DNA of 64,000 nt from DASQZK01 sp963764345 (GTDB taxonomy: Bacteria; Bacteroidota; Bacteroidia; Bacteroidales; GCA-2748055), in assembly GCA_963764345.1 (NCBI GenBank), contig CAVXSF010000008.1, forward strand, positions 186,001 to 250,000. The letters run 5' to 3'. This document shows positions 37,142 to 46,836 of this stretch, piece after piece. The notes under the pieces are model-generated. The model searched no databases, was not told where the DNA came from, and saw nothing but the letters and a program-made list of their open reading frames with translations. The position numbers and the translations under genes are program-made. How positions within the stretch are numbered: position 1 is the first letter of the stretch; each line of letters opens with the position of its first letter.

Positions 37142-38530
37142 ATGACATTAATAAAATCTATTTCAGGAATCAGGGGCACTATTGGGGGCAGGCCCGGGGA
37201 GTCACTTACTCCTCCCGACATTGTAGGATTTACCTCGGCGTATGCAACCTGGTTACAGCGGACGGGCAGGAAGCTGAACCGCCGTATCGTTATTGGAAGG
37301 GATGCAAGGGTTTCAGGACCTATACTGGAACAGTTGGTTGCAGCCACATTGAACGGAATGGGTTTTAATGTGGTCATGCTCGGGCTGGCGACCACACCGA
37401 CTGTGGAGATTGCCGTTCCCCTTGAGAAGGCTGATGGCGGGATAATACTGACGGCCAGCCATAATCCTGCCCAATGGAATGCTCTTAAATTACTGAATCA
37501 CGAGGGCGAATTCCTCTCAGCAGCAGATGGAAATGAAATCGTCGGATTGGCTGAACGGTCAGACTTTACCTTTGCCTCGTTCGATCAGCTTGGGAAATGC
37601 ACTTATTCAGATGATTATAGCCGGAAGCATATAGAAATGGTTAAAAATCTGAAGCTGGTTGATACGGAAAAGATAAGGGCTGCCGGATTCAGGGTAGTGA
37701 TCGACGGGGTAAACTCGGTTGGAGGACTGATAATCCCGGATCTTCTCAGAGAACTGGGCGTAAAGGAGGTGACGGGCCTGAATACGGAAGCCAATGGACT
37801 TTTTCAACATAACCCCGAACCTCTTCCTGAAAACCTGACGGCCATTTCAGAAAAGGTGAAGGAGACAGGCGCCGATGTCGGTTTTGTCGTTGATCCGGAT
37901 GTGGACAGGCTGGCCATTGTGAACGAAGACGGGACCATGTTTGGTGAAGAGTATACCCTGGTGGCCGTTGCCGATTATGTGCTCAGCCGTACACCGGGGA
38001 ATACGGCTTCCAACCTTTCATCGACAAGAGCGCTGAGAGATATTACGGAAAAATCGGGATATACCTACACGGCGTCCGCTGTCGGTGAAGTGAATGTGGT
38101 GGAAGCGATGAAAGCCAACCATTGCGTCATCGGTGGTGAAGGTAACGGCGGAATTATATTTCCGGCCCTGCACTATGGAAGGGATGCACTTGTGGGCATC
38201 GCCCTTTTCCTTACCCATCTTGCCGACACCGGGCTGAAATGTTCAGATTTAAGAAGGACATACCCTGAATATGTAATCTCAAAAAATAAAATTTCTCTCC
38301 GTGAGGGAATAAATGTCGATGCAGTTTTGTCAAATGTAAAAAGTCATTTTTCAGCTCAGCCTCTGAATGAGAGCGATGGTCTGAAAATTGATTTCCCTGA
38401 CAGCTGGGTACATCTGAGGAAGTCAAATACGGAACCCATAATCAGAATTTACGCTGAGCATGCGGACAGGGAGAAGGCAGATGAACTGGCAAACCGTGTT
38501 ATGAAGGTAATCCTTGATTTTATCTCATAA
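37142..38530 (+). CDS. glmM: Phosphoglucosamine mutase/phosphomannomutase family protein (GlmM-like)
   Basis: 462 residues of the alpha-D-phosphohexomutase family. The phosphoserine loop is TASHNP with Ser106; the metal-binding loop is DPDVDR with Asp251, Asp253 and Asp255; the sugar-recognition loop is GEGNGGI; and the C-terminal phosphate-binding loop is RKSNTEPIIRIY. GlmM interconverts glucosamine-6- and -1-phosphate for UDP-GlcNAc and cell-wall synthesis; Bacteroidota members of this branch are generally assigned that role, though phosphomannomutase activity cannot be excluded. Length is normal. It is transcribed alone. Confidence 0.88.
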   Translation: MTLIKSISGIRGTIGGRPGESLTPPDIVGFTSAYATWLQRTGRKLNRRIVIGRDARVSGPILEQLVAATLNGMGFNVVMLGLATTPTVEIAVPLEKADGGIILTASHNPAQWNALKLLNHEGEFLSAADGNEIVGLAERSDFTFASFDQLGKCTYSDDYSRKHIEMVKNLKLVDTEKIRAAGFRVVIDGVNSVGGLIIPDLLRELGVKEVTGLNTEANGLFQHNPEPLPENLTAISEKVKETGADVGFVVDPDVDRLAIVNEDGTMFGEEYTLVAVADYVLSRTPGNTASNLSSTRALRDITEKSGYTYTASAVGEVNVVEAMKANHCVIGGEGNGGIIFPALHYGRDALVGIALFLTHLADTGLKCSDLRRTYPEYVISKNKISLREGINVDAVLSNVKSHFSAQPLNESDGLKIDFPDSWVHLRKSNTEPIIRIYAEHADREKADELANRVMKVILDFIS

Positions 38531-38830
38531 CTCAATAATATTGTAGACATTATCGTTATCAGGGAAGAAGGGTGAACAATCCATTTACTTTTTTCAGGTT
38601 TAAAGGTTCATGCGGGCCTGTGAAACAGCATGAGGCAGTGCCCAAAGGAGTTGGATTGTGTTATGCCATAAGAGTATCCTGATTGGGGAACAGCCCCTCT
38701 TGAAAAAATTAAGTAGGTCATGCCTGAGTGTGTGATAAAAAAAAATAAAGTAAAACAGATCTAAAAAAAGCATAGCCCTGACCGGCCTATTTTTACGTCA
38801 GTTAGTTCATATCGTTTATTAAAGAAAATA
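38531..38830. other. Intergenic region ahead of the efflux operon
   Basis: 300 bp holding no supported gene. It should contain the promoter of the adaptor-permease-TolC operon, but no clear TTG/TAnnTTTG pair was found, and no terminator hairpin for the mutase gene was seen. Confidence 0.35.
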
Positions 38831-40241
38831 ATGAAAAAGAAAGTACTCATCCCAATTATTATTCTTGTTCTTACACTGGTGGGCATTATCATTTATTCAG
38901 CCGCTTCAAAGACTGAAGGTGATGTAAAGCTGACCAGTAAAGTCAAAAAAGGTGATTTTGAAATTCTTGTTTCTGTAACCGGTGAGTTGCAGGCCGAGAA
39001 ATCCGTTGAGATCAGGGGGCCTTCAAATCTGAGATCCAGGAATCTGAGATTGAGGGGAATAAAGATACAGGAGCTTATACCCGAAGGTACGGTGGTAGAT
39101 TCAGGAGATTGGGTCGCAACCCTCGATCGTTCTGAGGCCGATAACTCACTCAAGGACATCTCCGATGAACTTGAGAAGGATGAATCCCAGTATACCAAAA
39201 CCAAGCTCGATACCACGATACAGCTTCGCCAGCTCCGGGATGATCTTATCAATCTTAAATTTTCCATGGAAGAGATGAAAATTGCCCTGGAACAATCACA
39301 GTATGAACCTCCGGCAACCATCAGGCAGGCACAGATCAATCTCGACAAAGCCACCCGTGCTTTTGAACAGGCCAGAAAAAACTATGATCTTAAAGTGAAA
39401 CAGGCACAGGCCGATATGACGGAGGTCAACATTAACCTGGGAAAACAGGAACGGACACAAAAGGAAATGGTGGATGTTTTAAAAGATTTTGACATCTATG
39501 CTCCGGCTCCGGGTATGGTCATCTACAAAAGAGAATGGAACGGTCAGAAACGGACCGTCGGATCGGAAATCAGTCCCTGGGACCTTACGGTTGCCACACT
39601 TCCCGACCTTTCGACACTGGTTTCAAAGACGTATGTGAATGAGATTGATATCAGCAAGGTGAATGTCGGTCAGTTGGTTCGGGTTGGCGTTGATGCTTTC
39701 CCTGAAAAGAAGTTTACCGGCCGGGTCATCGATGATTGCCAATATCGGAGAGCAGTTACCCAACACCGATGCCAAGGTTTTTGAGGTAAGCATCAGGCTG
39801 AATGAAAATGATACCATTCTCCGGCCATCGATGACAACGAGTAACCAGATCATTACAAGTAAGTTCGGGGATGTTCTTTCCTTACCCCTCGAGGCAGTGC
39901 ATACCAACGATTCTCTTTCCTTTGTCTATACCACAAAGGGGGCAAGGAAGGTGGTTGTACTTGGCGATGCCAATGAGAACGAGATCATTGTGGAACAGGG
40001 ACTGGAAGCCGATGAGGAAATTTACCTCACAGTACCCGACAATCCGGAATCTTATCGATGGGAGGAACTCGAGCTGGTAAATGTCATAAAGCAAAAGAAG
40101 GCCGAAGAGGAAAAGAAGAAATTGGAGCAGCAGGAAAAGCCTGTTCACAGGAAAGGACAGCGTTCAAATAACGGACAAAACAAAGGGAATCCAGGACCAA
40201 ACGGAACCGGGAATAGCAGACCCAATAGAAACAGACAGTAA
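38831..40241 (+). CDS. HlyD/RND-type periplasmic adaptor subunit, interrupted by a single-base frameshift
   Basis: The gene appears as two overlapping frames (38831-39784 and 39663-40241). Removing one G at about 39734 turns VIDDCQYRR into VIDIANIGEQLPN and joins them into one protein of about 469 residues. Parts: N-terminal membrane anchor (4-24), barrel-sandwich half (VSVTGELQAEKSVEI), a long alpha-helical hairpin (about 110-220), the second half of the lipoyl-like domain (YAPAPGMVIYKREW), a beta-barrel (VNVGQLVRVGVDAFPEKKFTG) and a Lys/Glu/Gln-rich tail. It would link the MacB-like permease and TolC-like channel encoded immediately downstream (1-bp overlap). Either an assembly/sequencing indel or a recent mutation; the intact partners favour the first. 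Confidence 0.88.
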
Positions 40242-41593
40242 TGAGCAGGTACTTTCATGATATCGTAATAGCTATAGAATCTATTCTGTCCAATAAGCTC
40301 AGGAGCTTTCTCACCGCTCTTGGCATTATTTTCGGTGTAGCAGCTGTTATCAGCATGCTGGCCATCGGCAAGGGGGCACAACAGGAGATTCTTGATCAGA
40401 TCAAAATGGTGGGGGTGAACAATATTATCATCACACCGATTGTGCAGCCTAAAGGCCAGGATGAAGATTCGGATAATGGCGGTGCCAGCAAACAAAAGGC
40501 AAAATTCTCACCCGGGCTTAATCTTAAGGATGTTAATGCGATCAAAGAGATCCTGCCTACTGTGAAAAGGATCAGCCCTGAGATTACCCTGAATTCTTTT
40601 GTGGTGCAAAACGGTAAACGGGCTTCAGCTAAACTTTTAGGAGTTTCGAACGCTTACTTCGATATTTTTAACCTGAAACTTTCGGAAGGTATATTCTTTA
40701 ACGACTACCAGGAAGAGAATGGAATAACTGTTTGTGTAATAGGGGCAAATATCGCCCAGACATTTTTCAGCAAGGAGAATCCTATTGGGAAATACATCAA
40801 GTTTGACAGGGTATGGCTGAGGATCATCGGAGTAATTGCACGTAACGATGTGAAGTTGACCGGGTTTGAAAATACGGGTATTAACGTGATGAACGATAAT
40901 ATCTATGTTCCGGTGAAGACGATGCTCCTGAGATTTCAGAACCGGGCACTGGTCTCATCACGGATCAGCAACAGCACGATCAGGTCGGGAGGCTTTATTT
41001 TATCGATCAGCAGTGTCCCATCCCAAAATAGCGACAATAACTACCATCAGCTTGATAAGATCATTGTCCAGGTGAATGAATCCAAGGAACTTGATCCCTC
41101 AACGAAACTTCTTAGCCGCATGATCCTGAGGCGTCACCAGGAAGTCAGGGATTTCGAGATTACAGTGCCAGAGCTGTTGCTCAAACAGGAACAACGGACA
41201 AAGGATATTTTTAACCTGGTTCTTGGTGCCATTGCCAGTATATCACTTCTTGTGGGAGGGATCGGCATTATGAACATTATGTTCGCCACGGTTATGGAAC
41301 GGATCCAGGAGATCGGCACCAGGATGGCTATCGGGGCAAGAAAGCAGGATATCGTGGTTCAGTTTCTTTCTGAAGCCGTGCTGATCAGTGTTACGGGCGG
41401 TCTGCTAGGAGTCATTATCGGCATTGTCGCTTCCCGGCTTATCAACGATTTTTCCGGCATACTTACCATAATATCCCCATTCTCGGTTATTATAGCCTTT
41501 TTTGTTTCTGCTTCGGTAGGCATAATTTTCGGTTATTCACCGGCTAAACGGGCTTCAGAAAAAGATCCAATAGAATCACTCAGATATGAATAA
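40241..41593 (+). CDS. MacB-like ABC transporter permease (FtsX domain)
   Basis: 450 residues: one membrane helix near 18-40 (LRSFLTALGIIFGVAAVISML), a large periplasmic MacB_PCD-like domain, then three C-terminal helices forming the FtsX domain (GIMNIMFATVMERIQEIGTRMAIGA, split as NIMFATVMERIQEIG and TRMAIGARKQDI). It lacks an ATPase domain, so a separate ATP-binding subunit is needed; none is adjacent here. With the adaptor (1-bp overlap) and TolC-like protein (8-bp overlap downstream) it forms a tripartite export pump of the MacAB-TolC type. Substrate unknown. Confidence 0.93.
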   Translation: MSRYFHDIVIAIESILSNKLRSFLTALGIIFGVAAVISMLAIGKGAQQEILDQIKMVGVNNIIITPIVQPKGQDEDSDNGGASKQKAKFSPGLNLKDVNAIKEILPTVKRISPEITLNSFVVQNGKRASAKLLGVSNAYFDIFNLKLSEGIFFNDYQEENGITVCVIGANIAQTFFSKENPIGKYIKFDRVWLRIIGVIARNDVKLTGFENTGINVMNDNIYVPVKTMLLRFQNRALVSSRISNSTIRSGGFILSISSVPSQNSDNNYHQLDKIIVQVNESKELDPSTKLLSRMILRRHQEVRDFEITVPELLLKQEQRTKDIFNLVLGAIASISLLVGGIGIMNIMFATVMERIQEIGTRMAIGARKQDIVVQFLSEAVLISVTGGLLGVIIGIVASRLINDFSGILTIISPFSVIIAFFVSASVGIIFGYSPAKRASEKDPIESLRYE

Positions 41594-43076
41594 GCGAACT
41601 ACGTTTTTTGTGAACCTGGCCATTATCCTTCTGCTACCATCGCAGCTAATCTTTTCGCAAGCCAATAAAAGGACCTTCACGCTGAACGACGTGATCCTGA
41701 TTGCCAGAGAGCAATCACCAATGGCCATCATGGCAAAGCACCGTTTCAGAGGAAGTTATTGGGAATTCAGGACGTACAAGGCTGGTTTTCTGCCTACCCT
41801 TACACTGAATACCACCCTGCCGGATCTGAACCGTTCCATCGACAAAATAACCCTGAACAACGGTAGTGACGCTTTTGTTGAAAGGAAACTCATTAACTCC
41901 AGCGCCGATATGGAACTCAGGCAGAACATCGGGTTTACCGGCGGCAGTATTTATATGAGTTCGGACCTTCAGAGGATCGACAACCTGGGGAAGGAGGGAG
42001 GAACATCATACCTTTCGTACCCTGTGAATATCGGATTGCAGCAACCGATTAACGGTTATAATGATTTTCACTGGGAGAGACAAATCGAACCTCTTAAATA
42101 CCAGGCCGCCCAGAGGCAGTATATCCAAACGCTCGAACAGGTATCTCTCCGGGCTGTCAACTATTTCTTTGACCTGGCACTGGCCCAGAAAAATCTGGAT
42201 ATCGCCAAAGTGAACTATTCGAATGCCGATACGCTGTACCGTATTGCAAAAGGACGTTACCAACTGGGTACCATTGCCGAGAATGAACTTCTCCAGATGG
42301 AACTCTCTTACCTGAATGCAGGAACGGACCTGAACAGTGCCCAGATCGACCTGGCTATTAAGAAATTTCAGCTGAACTCCTTCCTCGGACTGGGTCAGGA
42401 GGTCAATATCGATCTGGATGTCTCTATCGATATTCCTGAAATTGAAATAAACCTTCAGAAAGCCCTGGATCAGGCCCAGACAAACAATCCTGATGTACTC
42501 GACCGCCAGCAACAGCTTTTGGAAGCCGACCAGGAGGTTGACAGGACGAAATCACAAAAGGGCCTCAATGCCTCTATCAATGCCAGCTTTGGACTGAGTC
42601 AGCGGTCGGACAAACTGAGTACTCTATATGCTGATCCGCAGGATCAGGAAAGAGTCAGGGTGGGTCTTACGATACCATTGGTCGACTGGGGCCTCGGACG
42701 CGGAAAATTCCGTATGGCACAGTCAGCGCAGGAAGTCGCTAAAACGAACGTCCATCAGGCAGAAATGGACTTTCAGCAGGAAGTCCTGCTCGAAGTCATG
42801 CAGTTCAACCTGCAGGATGATCAGCTTAAGATTGCGGCCAAGGCCGATACAGTTGGCTCAAGTCGTTACTTCGTAACGAAAGAGCGTTTTCTCATCGGCA
42901 GAATCAGCGTTCTTGACCTGAACGTGGCCCAGACCGAAAAAGATGAAGCCACACGCCGTTTCATCGCCGCACTTAGAAACTACTGGACCTATTTTTATAC
43001 CATTCGCTCACTCACACTGTATGACTGGCTCAATGCCAAACCTCTTGAAGAAGATTTTGACGTCCTGCTCCAATAA
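41586..43076 (+). CDS. TolC family outer-membrane efflux protein
   Basis: 496 residues with a signal peptide (NLAIILLLPSQLIFSQ). The two-fold repeated alpha-helical TolC/OEP layout is visible: FTLNDVILIAREQSP opening, then YFFDLALAQKNLDIAKVNY and a second copy (ALDQAQTNNPDVLDRQQQ; VGLTIPLVDWGLGRGKFRMA). It forms the outer-membrane channel of the export pump. Its start overlaps the permease stop by 8 bp, so adaptor, permease and channel are translationally coupled. The transglutaminase-like/TPR gene follows 30 bp downstream. Confidence 0.93.
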   Translation: MNKRTTFFVNLAIILLLPSQLIFSQANKRTFTLNDVILIAREQSPMAIMAKHRFRGSYWEFRTYKAGFLPTLTLNTTLPDLNRSIDKITLNNGSDAFVERKLINSSADMELRQNIGFTGGSIYMSSDLQRIDNLGKEGGTSYLSYPVNIGLQQPINGYNDFHWERQIEPLKYQAAQRQYIQTLEQVSLRAVNYFFDLALAQKNLDIAKVNYSNADTLYRIAKGRYQLGTIAENELLQMELSYLNAGTDLNSAQIDLAIKKFQLNSFLGLGQEVNIDLDVSIDIPEIEINLQKALDQAQTNNPDVLDRQQQLLEADQEVDRTKSQKGLNASINASFGLSQRSDKLSTLYADPQDQERVRVGLTIPLVDWGLGRGKFRMAQSAQEVAKTNVHQAEMDFQQEVLLEVMQFNLQDDQLKIAAKADTVGSSRYFVTKERFLIGRISVLDLNVAQTEKDEATRRFIAALRNYWTYFYTIRSLTLYDWLNAKPLEEDFDVLLQ

Positions 43077-43106
43077 ATGTACCTTTGGGTTAAATAAATT
43101 TTGGTT

Positions 43107-44666
43107 ATGAGGGTAGCGATCATTACAGTGCTGGCCCTCTTCACTCTTGAAGCCACATGGTGCCAGCACGACAGCCTTTCAATCGTTCATTTTGATGAGC
43201 TGAGTTATAATTCCTATTTTGAGGAACTGGCTTTCCTGGACTTTGAAAAGGGGAAGCAGGATTACCTCAGACTGCTGATGGCTGTCGATCCTTCCGTCAA
43301 CACCACGAAGTATGAAATCACCAGACGGGAGATCGAACTGGAACTGCAACAGGTGAAGGTCAGGAAATTTCAGAAAGCGAAACCCGAAAAGAAAATTGAA
43401 CTCCTTTACGAAAACGTAAACGCCAATATCCTGAAGAGATACAAGGAGAAAGTATTGTTTCCCGACATATTCGCCCGGGGAGAGTTTAATTGTCTGACCG
43501 CTACAGCCTACTACGGGCTTTTGCTGGATTCTCTGAAGATTCCTTATGAATTCAGGGAAACCTATAATCACGTGCATCCGGTGGCCTACCCCGGACAGTC
43601 CCAGATAAATATCGAAACGACAGATCCCTTCTCCGGGGTGAATTATTTCGATGAAAAGCTGAAGGTGAAGTTTGTGAATTATCTGCTGGATACCAAACGC
43701 GTCAGCCGTGAAACATACGACACGACAAACGTGGATCAACTGTTTAACCTGTATTACCTGCCCGAGAAAAATATCGGTCTGGAGGAAATCACCGGGCTTC
43801 AGTACATGAATGATGCACTTTTCCATTACGGATCGGAACAATATGCAGAAGCTTTCGAACAGATTAAAAAAGCCTATTTCCTCTATCCCTCGTCAAAAGT
43901 CCTGGCCGTTTTCCAGTTTATCCTCAACGGAACCATCTATGAAAGTGATTTTAAACAGATGATGGATGCGAGGTTCATAGTCTATCTTTCCCGGCTGATC
44001 AGGGAAAAGGTGGTAAGCAGCGAAACAGTGGCGAATTCGTTTAACTACATGAGTAATCTTGTTCTGGTCAACCGGTCGGATAAACAGTTGTACGACAGTA
44101 TTTTTAACTTTCTCATGAGTAACCTTCAGCAACCTGAATTAAGAGAAACCATTGAATTCCAATATTCACTTTTAAGGGGGAAGTCCCTGCTCAATGAGTA
44201 CAAACTGAAAGAAGCACTCAAAATGTTCCAAAGAGCCTATCAGTTGAATCCTGAGAATCTGGAAGTGCAGTCGCTTTTCGTGAACACCTTTGCCTATACC
44301 TTTCAGAATTCTTCAAATAAGGAGGTGGTGAGCCGCATTGAAGATATCAGTGCCAGGTTTCCTTCCTTAGAAAAAAACGGCCTGTTTATCAGTCTTAAAA
44401 TGATGGCCTACCTTTCATATGTGGAAGAGTTGTTTGATTTCGATGAACCGGAGTCGGCAATGAAGTATTTGACAGAATTTGAAACCATCTATAAAGAGAA
44501 TCCCGGTCTGGAGCTCAATTATAAGCTTGTGGGAGATGCGTATTCGGCCGCTGCCGTCTATTTTTTCAAACACTATAATAAAAGCCGGGCAAAGGAATAC
44601 CTCGAGAAAGGACTTAAAATAGCTCCGGATAACTATGAATTGCGCTACCGCCTGAATTCACTCTGA
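43107..44666 (+). CDS. Exported transglutaminase-like domain plus TPR protein
   Basis: The start is taken at ATG 43107 (MRVAIITVLALFTLEATWC), giving a signal peptide; a TTG two codons upstream is less likely. The 519-residue product has an N-terminal domain with the Cys-His-Asp arrangement of papain-like transglutaminase folds: GEFNCLTATAYYGLLL (Cys129), NHVHPVAY (His155/His157) and TTDPFSGVNYFD (Asp173). From about 230 to the end it is helical with TPR-like repeats (LKEALKMFQRAYQLNPENLE; AKEYLEKGLKIAPDNYELR). It is probably periplasmic. It is last in the efflux operon, 30 bp after the TolC-like gene, and may process or scaffold exported cargo; that is inference. Confidence 0.8.
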   Translation: MRVAIITVLALFTLEATWCQHDSLSIVHFDELSYNSYFEELAFLDFEKGKQDYLRLLMAVDPSVNTTKYEITRREIELELQQVKVRKFQKAKPEKKIELLYENVNANILKRYKEKVLFPDIFARGEFNCLTATAYYGLLLDSLKIPYEFRETYNHVHPVAYPGQSQINIETTDPFSGVNYFDEKLKVKFVNYLLDTKRVSRETYDTTNVDQLFNLYYLPEKNIGLEEITGLQYMNDALFHYGSEQYAEAFEQIKKAYFLYPSSKVLAVFQFILNGTIYESDFKQMMDARFIVYLSRLIREKVVSSETVANSFNYMSNLVLVNRSDKQLYDSIFNFLMSNLQQPELRETIEFQYSLLRGKSLLNEYKLKEALKMFQRAYQLNPENLEVQSLFVNTFAYTFQNSSNKEVVSRIEDISARFPSLEKNGLFISLKMMAYLSYVEELFDFDEPESAMKYLTEFETIYKENPGLELNYKLVGDAYSAAAVYFFKHYNKSRAKEYLEKGLKIAPDNYELRYRLNSL

Positions 44667-45473
44667 TCATTTATTGTCAATCGCAAGATTGTATTTCCGG
44701 CTTACTACCGCCCAGCTTTTATGGCTGGTCAGGAATGTTGCCGATATGGTGAGCGTTTCCATTAAAAAGCCGCCTTTATGCACTTCAAGATGGTAGTCAA
44801 GGGTGCCGTTTGCCGCTTTTCTTGGCCAGAGTCCACTGTGAATATACTTGTTATCTACCAGATCACCTATATAAAAAGTGGTTGAAGGTTCATTTTTTGA
44901 GAGAGAAATTTTCAGAATGTAAGTATTTCCCAGAGCCAGCCTGTTATCGGCAGTAATCAGGATCTTCGGAAGAAGATCAGGTATCTGTTTGCCATCCTGG
45001 GTATATTCCCGGATGCCCAGGCCGGGATAATCATCTTTATAAGGCACTTCCGACATGACTTTACCGTTTTTGTAATAGCTGATTCTCATGCCTTCCGCCT
45101 TGCCTTCCCGGTAGTTGGTTACCCGGTATAATTCACCGCTTTTGTAGTACATTCTGACCGTGCCATTCAGCTTATTATTCCTGAAACTAACCTTGGTCCG
45201 GAGCTTACCATTATTGTAATAGGTGACGCCGGGCCCTTCCTTTTTCCCGTCCACATAGGTGTAAACACTTTCAAGGTAACCGTCAGGTGTATAGTTTTTG
45301 CAGATCCCGTTCAGAAGGGTATCGTTTTTTACCCCGGCCTCAGTCTTTATCCTGCCGTTATCGTAATATTCATAGGCCACATTATCTTTTACACGGTTGT
45401 TCTTTGGTTTACAACCTGAAAAGACAAGAATAGTTGTAACCAGGATGATTAACAATCTTTGAATCTTGTGCAT
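44667..45473 (-). CDS. MORN-repeat lipoprotein (YwqK-like)
   Basis: 268 residues with a lipoprotein signal (VFSGC, lipidated Cys21), then about five MORN-type repeats of roughly 22 residues with the pattern YY-x-(N/S)-G-(K/E)-x (YEYYDNGRIKTEAG, VTYYNNGKLRTKV, RMYYKSGELYRVTN, ISYYKNGKVMSEV). The C-terminal 100 residues are a beta-rich domain without MORN repeats. Such proteins are often labelled YwqK-like antitoxin, but no toxin is present and the role is unknown. Its stop directly abuts that of the TPR gene (convergent, shared TGATCA). A 23-bp palindrome lies 108 bp upstream. Confidence 0.85.
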   Translation of the reverse strand: MHKIQRLLIILVTTILVFSGCKPKNNRVKDNVAYEYYDNGRIKTEAGVKNDTLLNGICKNYTPDGYLESVYTYVDGKKEGPGVTYYNNGKLRTKVSFRNNKLNGTVRMYYKSGELYRVTNYREGKAEGMRISYYKNGKVMSEVPYKDDYPGLGIREYTQDGKQIPDLLPKILITADNRLALGNTYILKISLSKNEPSTTFYIGDLVDNKYIHSGLWPRKAANGTLDYHLEVHKGGFLMETLTISATFLTSHKSWAVVSRKYNLAIDNK

Positions 45474-45580
45474 TCACTGAAGTTTTAGGTCTACGGGCTG
45501 CATGTACCCATAGGTGCTGTAAAGGAACAGCATTCCTGTAAAGATAATATCTTTCGGGAAATCTGATAAATTTCCGGCAG

Positions 45581-45603
45581 GGAAAACTGACGGTCAGTCT
45601 TCC
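45581..45603. promoter_or_regulatory. 23-bp near-perfect palindrome (operator-like)
   Basis: Two 11-bp arms, GGAAAACTGAC and GTCAGTCTTCC, flank a single central G and match at 10 of 11 positions. It lies between mdh and the MORN lipoprotein gene on the path of minus-strand transcription. With no loop it cannot be a good terminator, so a protein-binding site is more likely. Confidence 0.45.
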
Positions 45604-45649
45604 TCGCTCAGATCGAATGTATACTCCTCGAAGAAGATTCCGGTTGGTT

Positions 45650-46591
45650 TCAATCGAAAAGATGCATATCATCCAAAATTTTCATCACACTCTTTACCGA
45701 GCTGGCTGATTCCATCAGCAATTTTTTCTCAGCTTCATTGAGTTTGATTTCGATGATCTCTTCTACACCCTGACGGCCCAGTTTAACAGGAACTCCGAGG
45801 AAAATGTTATCCAGTCCGTATTCTCCGTGAAGGCAGGTGCAAATCGGGAAGATGCGTTTCTGGTCGTCGACGATAGCCTCAACCATCTGGGCGGCGGCAG
45901 CGCCGGGTGCATACCAGGCGGAAGTGCCCATAAGATTAACCAGTTCTCCACCGCCTTTGCGCGTGCGTTCAACAATCTTATCAATGACATCTTCACTCAG
46001 AAGGTCGGTTACCGGGATACCGTTTACCGAGGTGAACCTTGGCAGCGGAACCATGGTGTCACCATGACCGCCCATCAACAAAGCGTGAATATCTTTCGGG
46101 GAAACATCGAGGGCATCGGCAATAAAAGCTTTGTACCGGCCAGTGTCGAGTGTTCCCGCCATGCCAAATACACGGTTACATGGCTTGTGGGCTGCCAGTG
46201 AAGCAGCATAGGTCATAACATCCAAAGGATTGGAAACAACGATGATAATGGATTCAGGCGAATACTTAACCACCTTTTCGGTTACCTCTTTTACAATACC
46301 GGCATTGGTCTTGATCAGGTCATCCCGCGACATTCCAGGCTTCCTGGGAATCCCGGATGTGATTACCACGATTCCCGAACCACGGGTCTTGAGGTAATCA
46401 TTCGTCGAGCCAATGACCCTGGTGTTGAAATTATTAATGGAAGAGGACTGCCAGATATCCAAAGCCTTCCCCTCGGCAACACCCTCCTTGATATCTACAA
46501 GTACAACTTCCTTTGCCAGGTCTTTATGTGCAATGACATTTGCGCAGGTAGCACCGACATTTCCTGCACCGATAACTGTTATTTTCTCCAT
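45650..46591 (-). CDS. mdh: Malate dehydrogenase (LDH-like type)
   Basis: 313 residues. The Rossmann motif is GAGNVG (8-13) with the NAD-selecting acidic residue in VLVDIKEG. The substrate loop GIPRKPGMSRDDL carries Arg83 and Arg89, the malate-type arrangement rather than lactate dehydrogenase. LDTGRYKAF and the catalytic GGHGDTMVPL (His176) are intact. It interconverts malate and oxaloacetate with NAD in the TCA cycle. It is transcribed alone from a possible -7 box at 46635-46628. Confidence 0.97.
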   Translation of the reverse strand: MEKITVIGAGNVGATCANVIAHKDLAKEVVLVDIKEGVAEGKALDIWQSSSINNFNTRVIGSTNDYLKTRGSGIVVITSGIPRKPGMSRDDLIKTNAGIVKEVTEKVVKYSPESIIIVVSNPLDVMTYAASLAAHKPCNRVFGMAGTLDTGRYKAFIADALDVSPKDIHALLMGGHGDTMVPLPRFTSVNGIPVTDLLSEDVIDKIVERTRKGGGELVNLMGTSAWYAPGAAAAQMVEAIVDDQKRIFPICTCLHGEYGLDNIFLGVPVKLGRQGVEEIIEIKLNEAEKKLLMESASSVKSVMKILDDMHLFD

Positions 46592-46627
46592 GTTTTAAAG
46601 GTTTAAGGTTTTCCTGAACACGTGAAA

Positions 46628-46635
46628 CAAATATA
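46628..46635 (-). promoter_or_regulatory. Putative -7 element for mdh
   Basis: On the minus strand this reads TATATTTG, a perfect TAnnTTTG match, 36 bp before the mdh ATG. No TTG was found at the expected -33 distance. Confidence 0.4.
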
Positions 46636-46836
46636 ATTAAATTATTTAATTATGTATATCTATTCCTTTAAGGGGAGTAATGACCTTGATACAATAGCAA
46701 TAACAAGCTTCGGGAAATGAAGTTCGGTGCGGGATTTTTCATTCAGGCGGACTGAAAATGAACATGTGACACTCCGCCAAAGAAGCGACACGGGTATGCC
46801 ATGCTGATTTGATATTCACTGTTTTTTATTAAACTT

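Noticed and set aside
43179..43841. 220-codon minus-strand ORF inside the TPR gene
   Set aside because: Antisense shadow of a well-supported gene.
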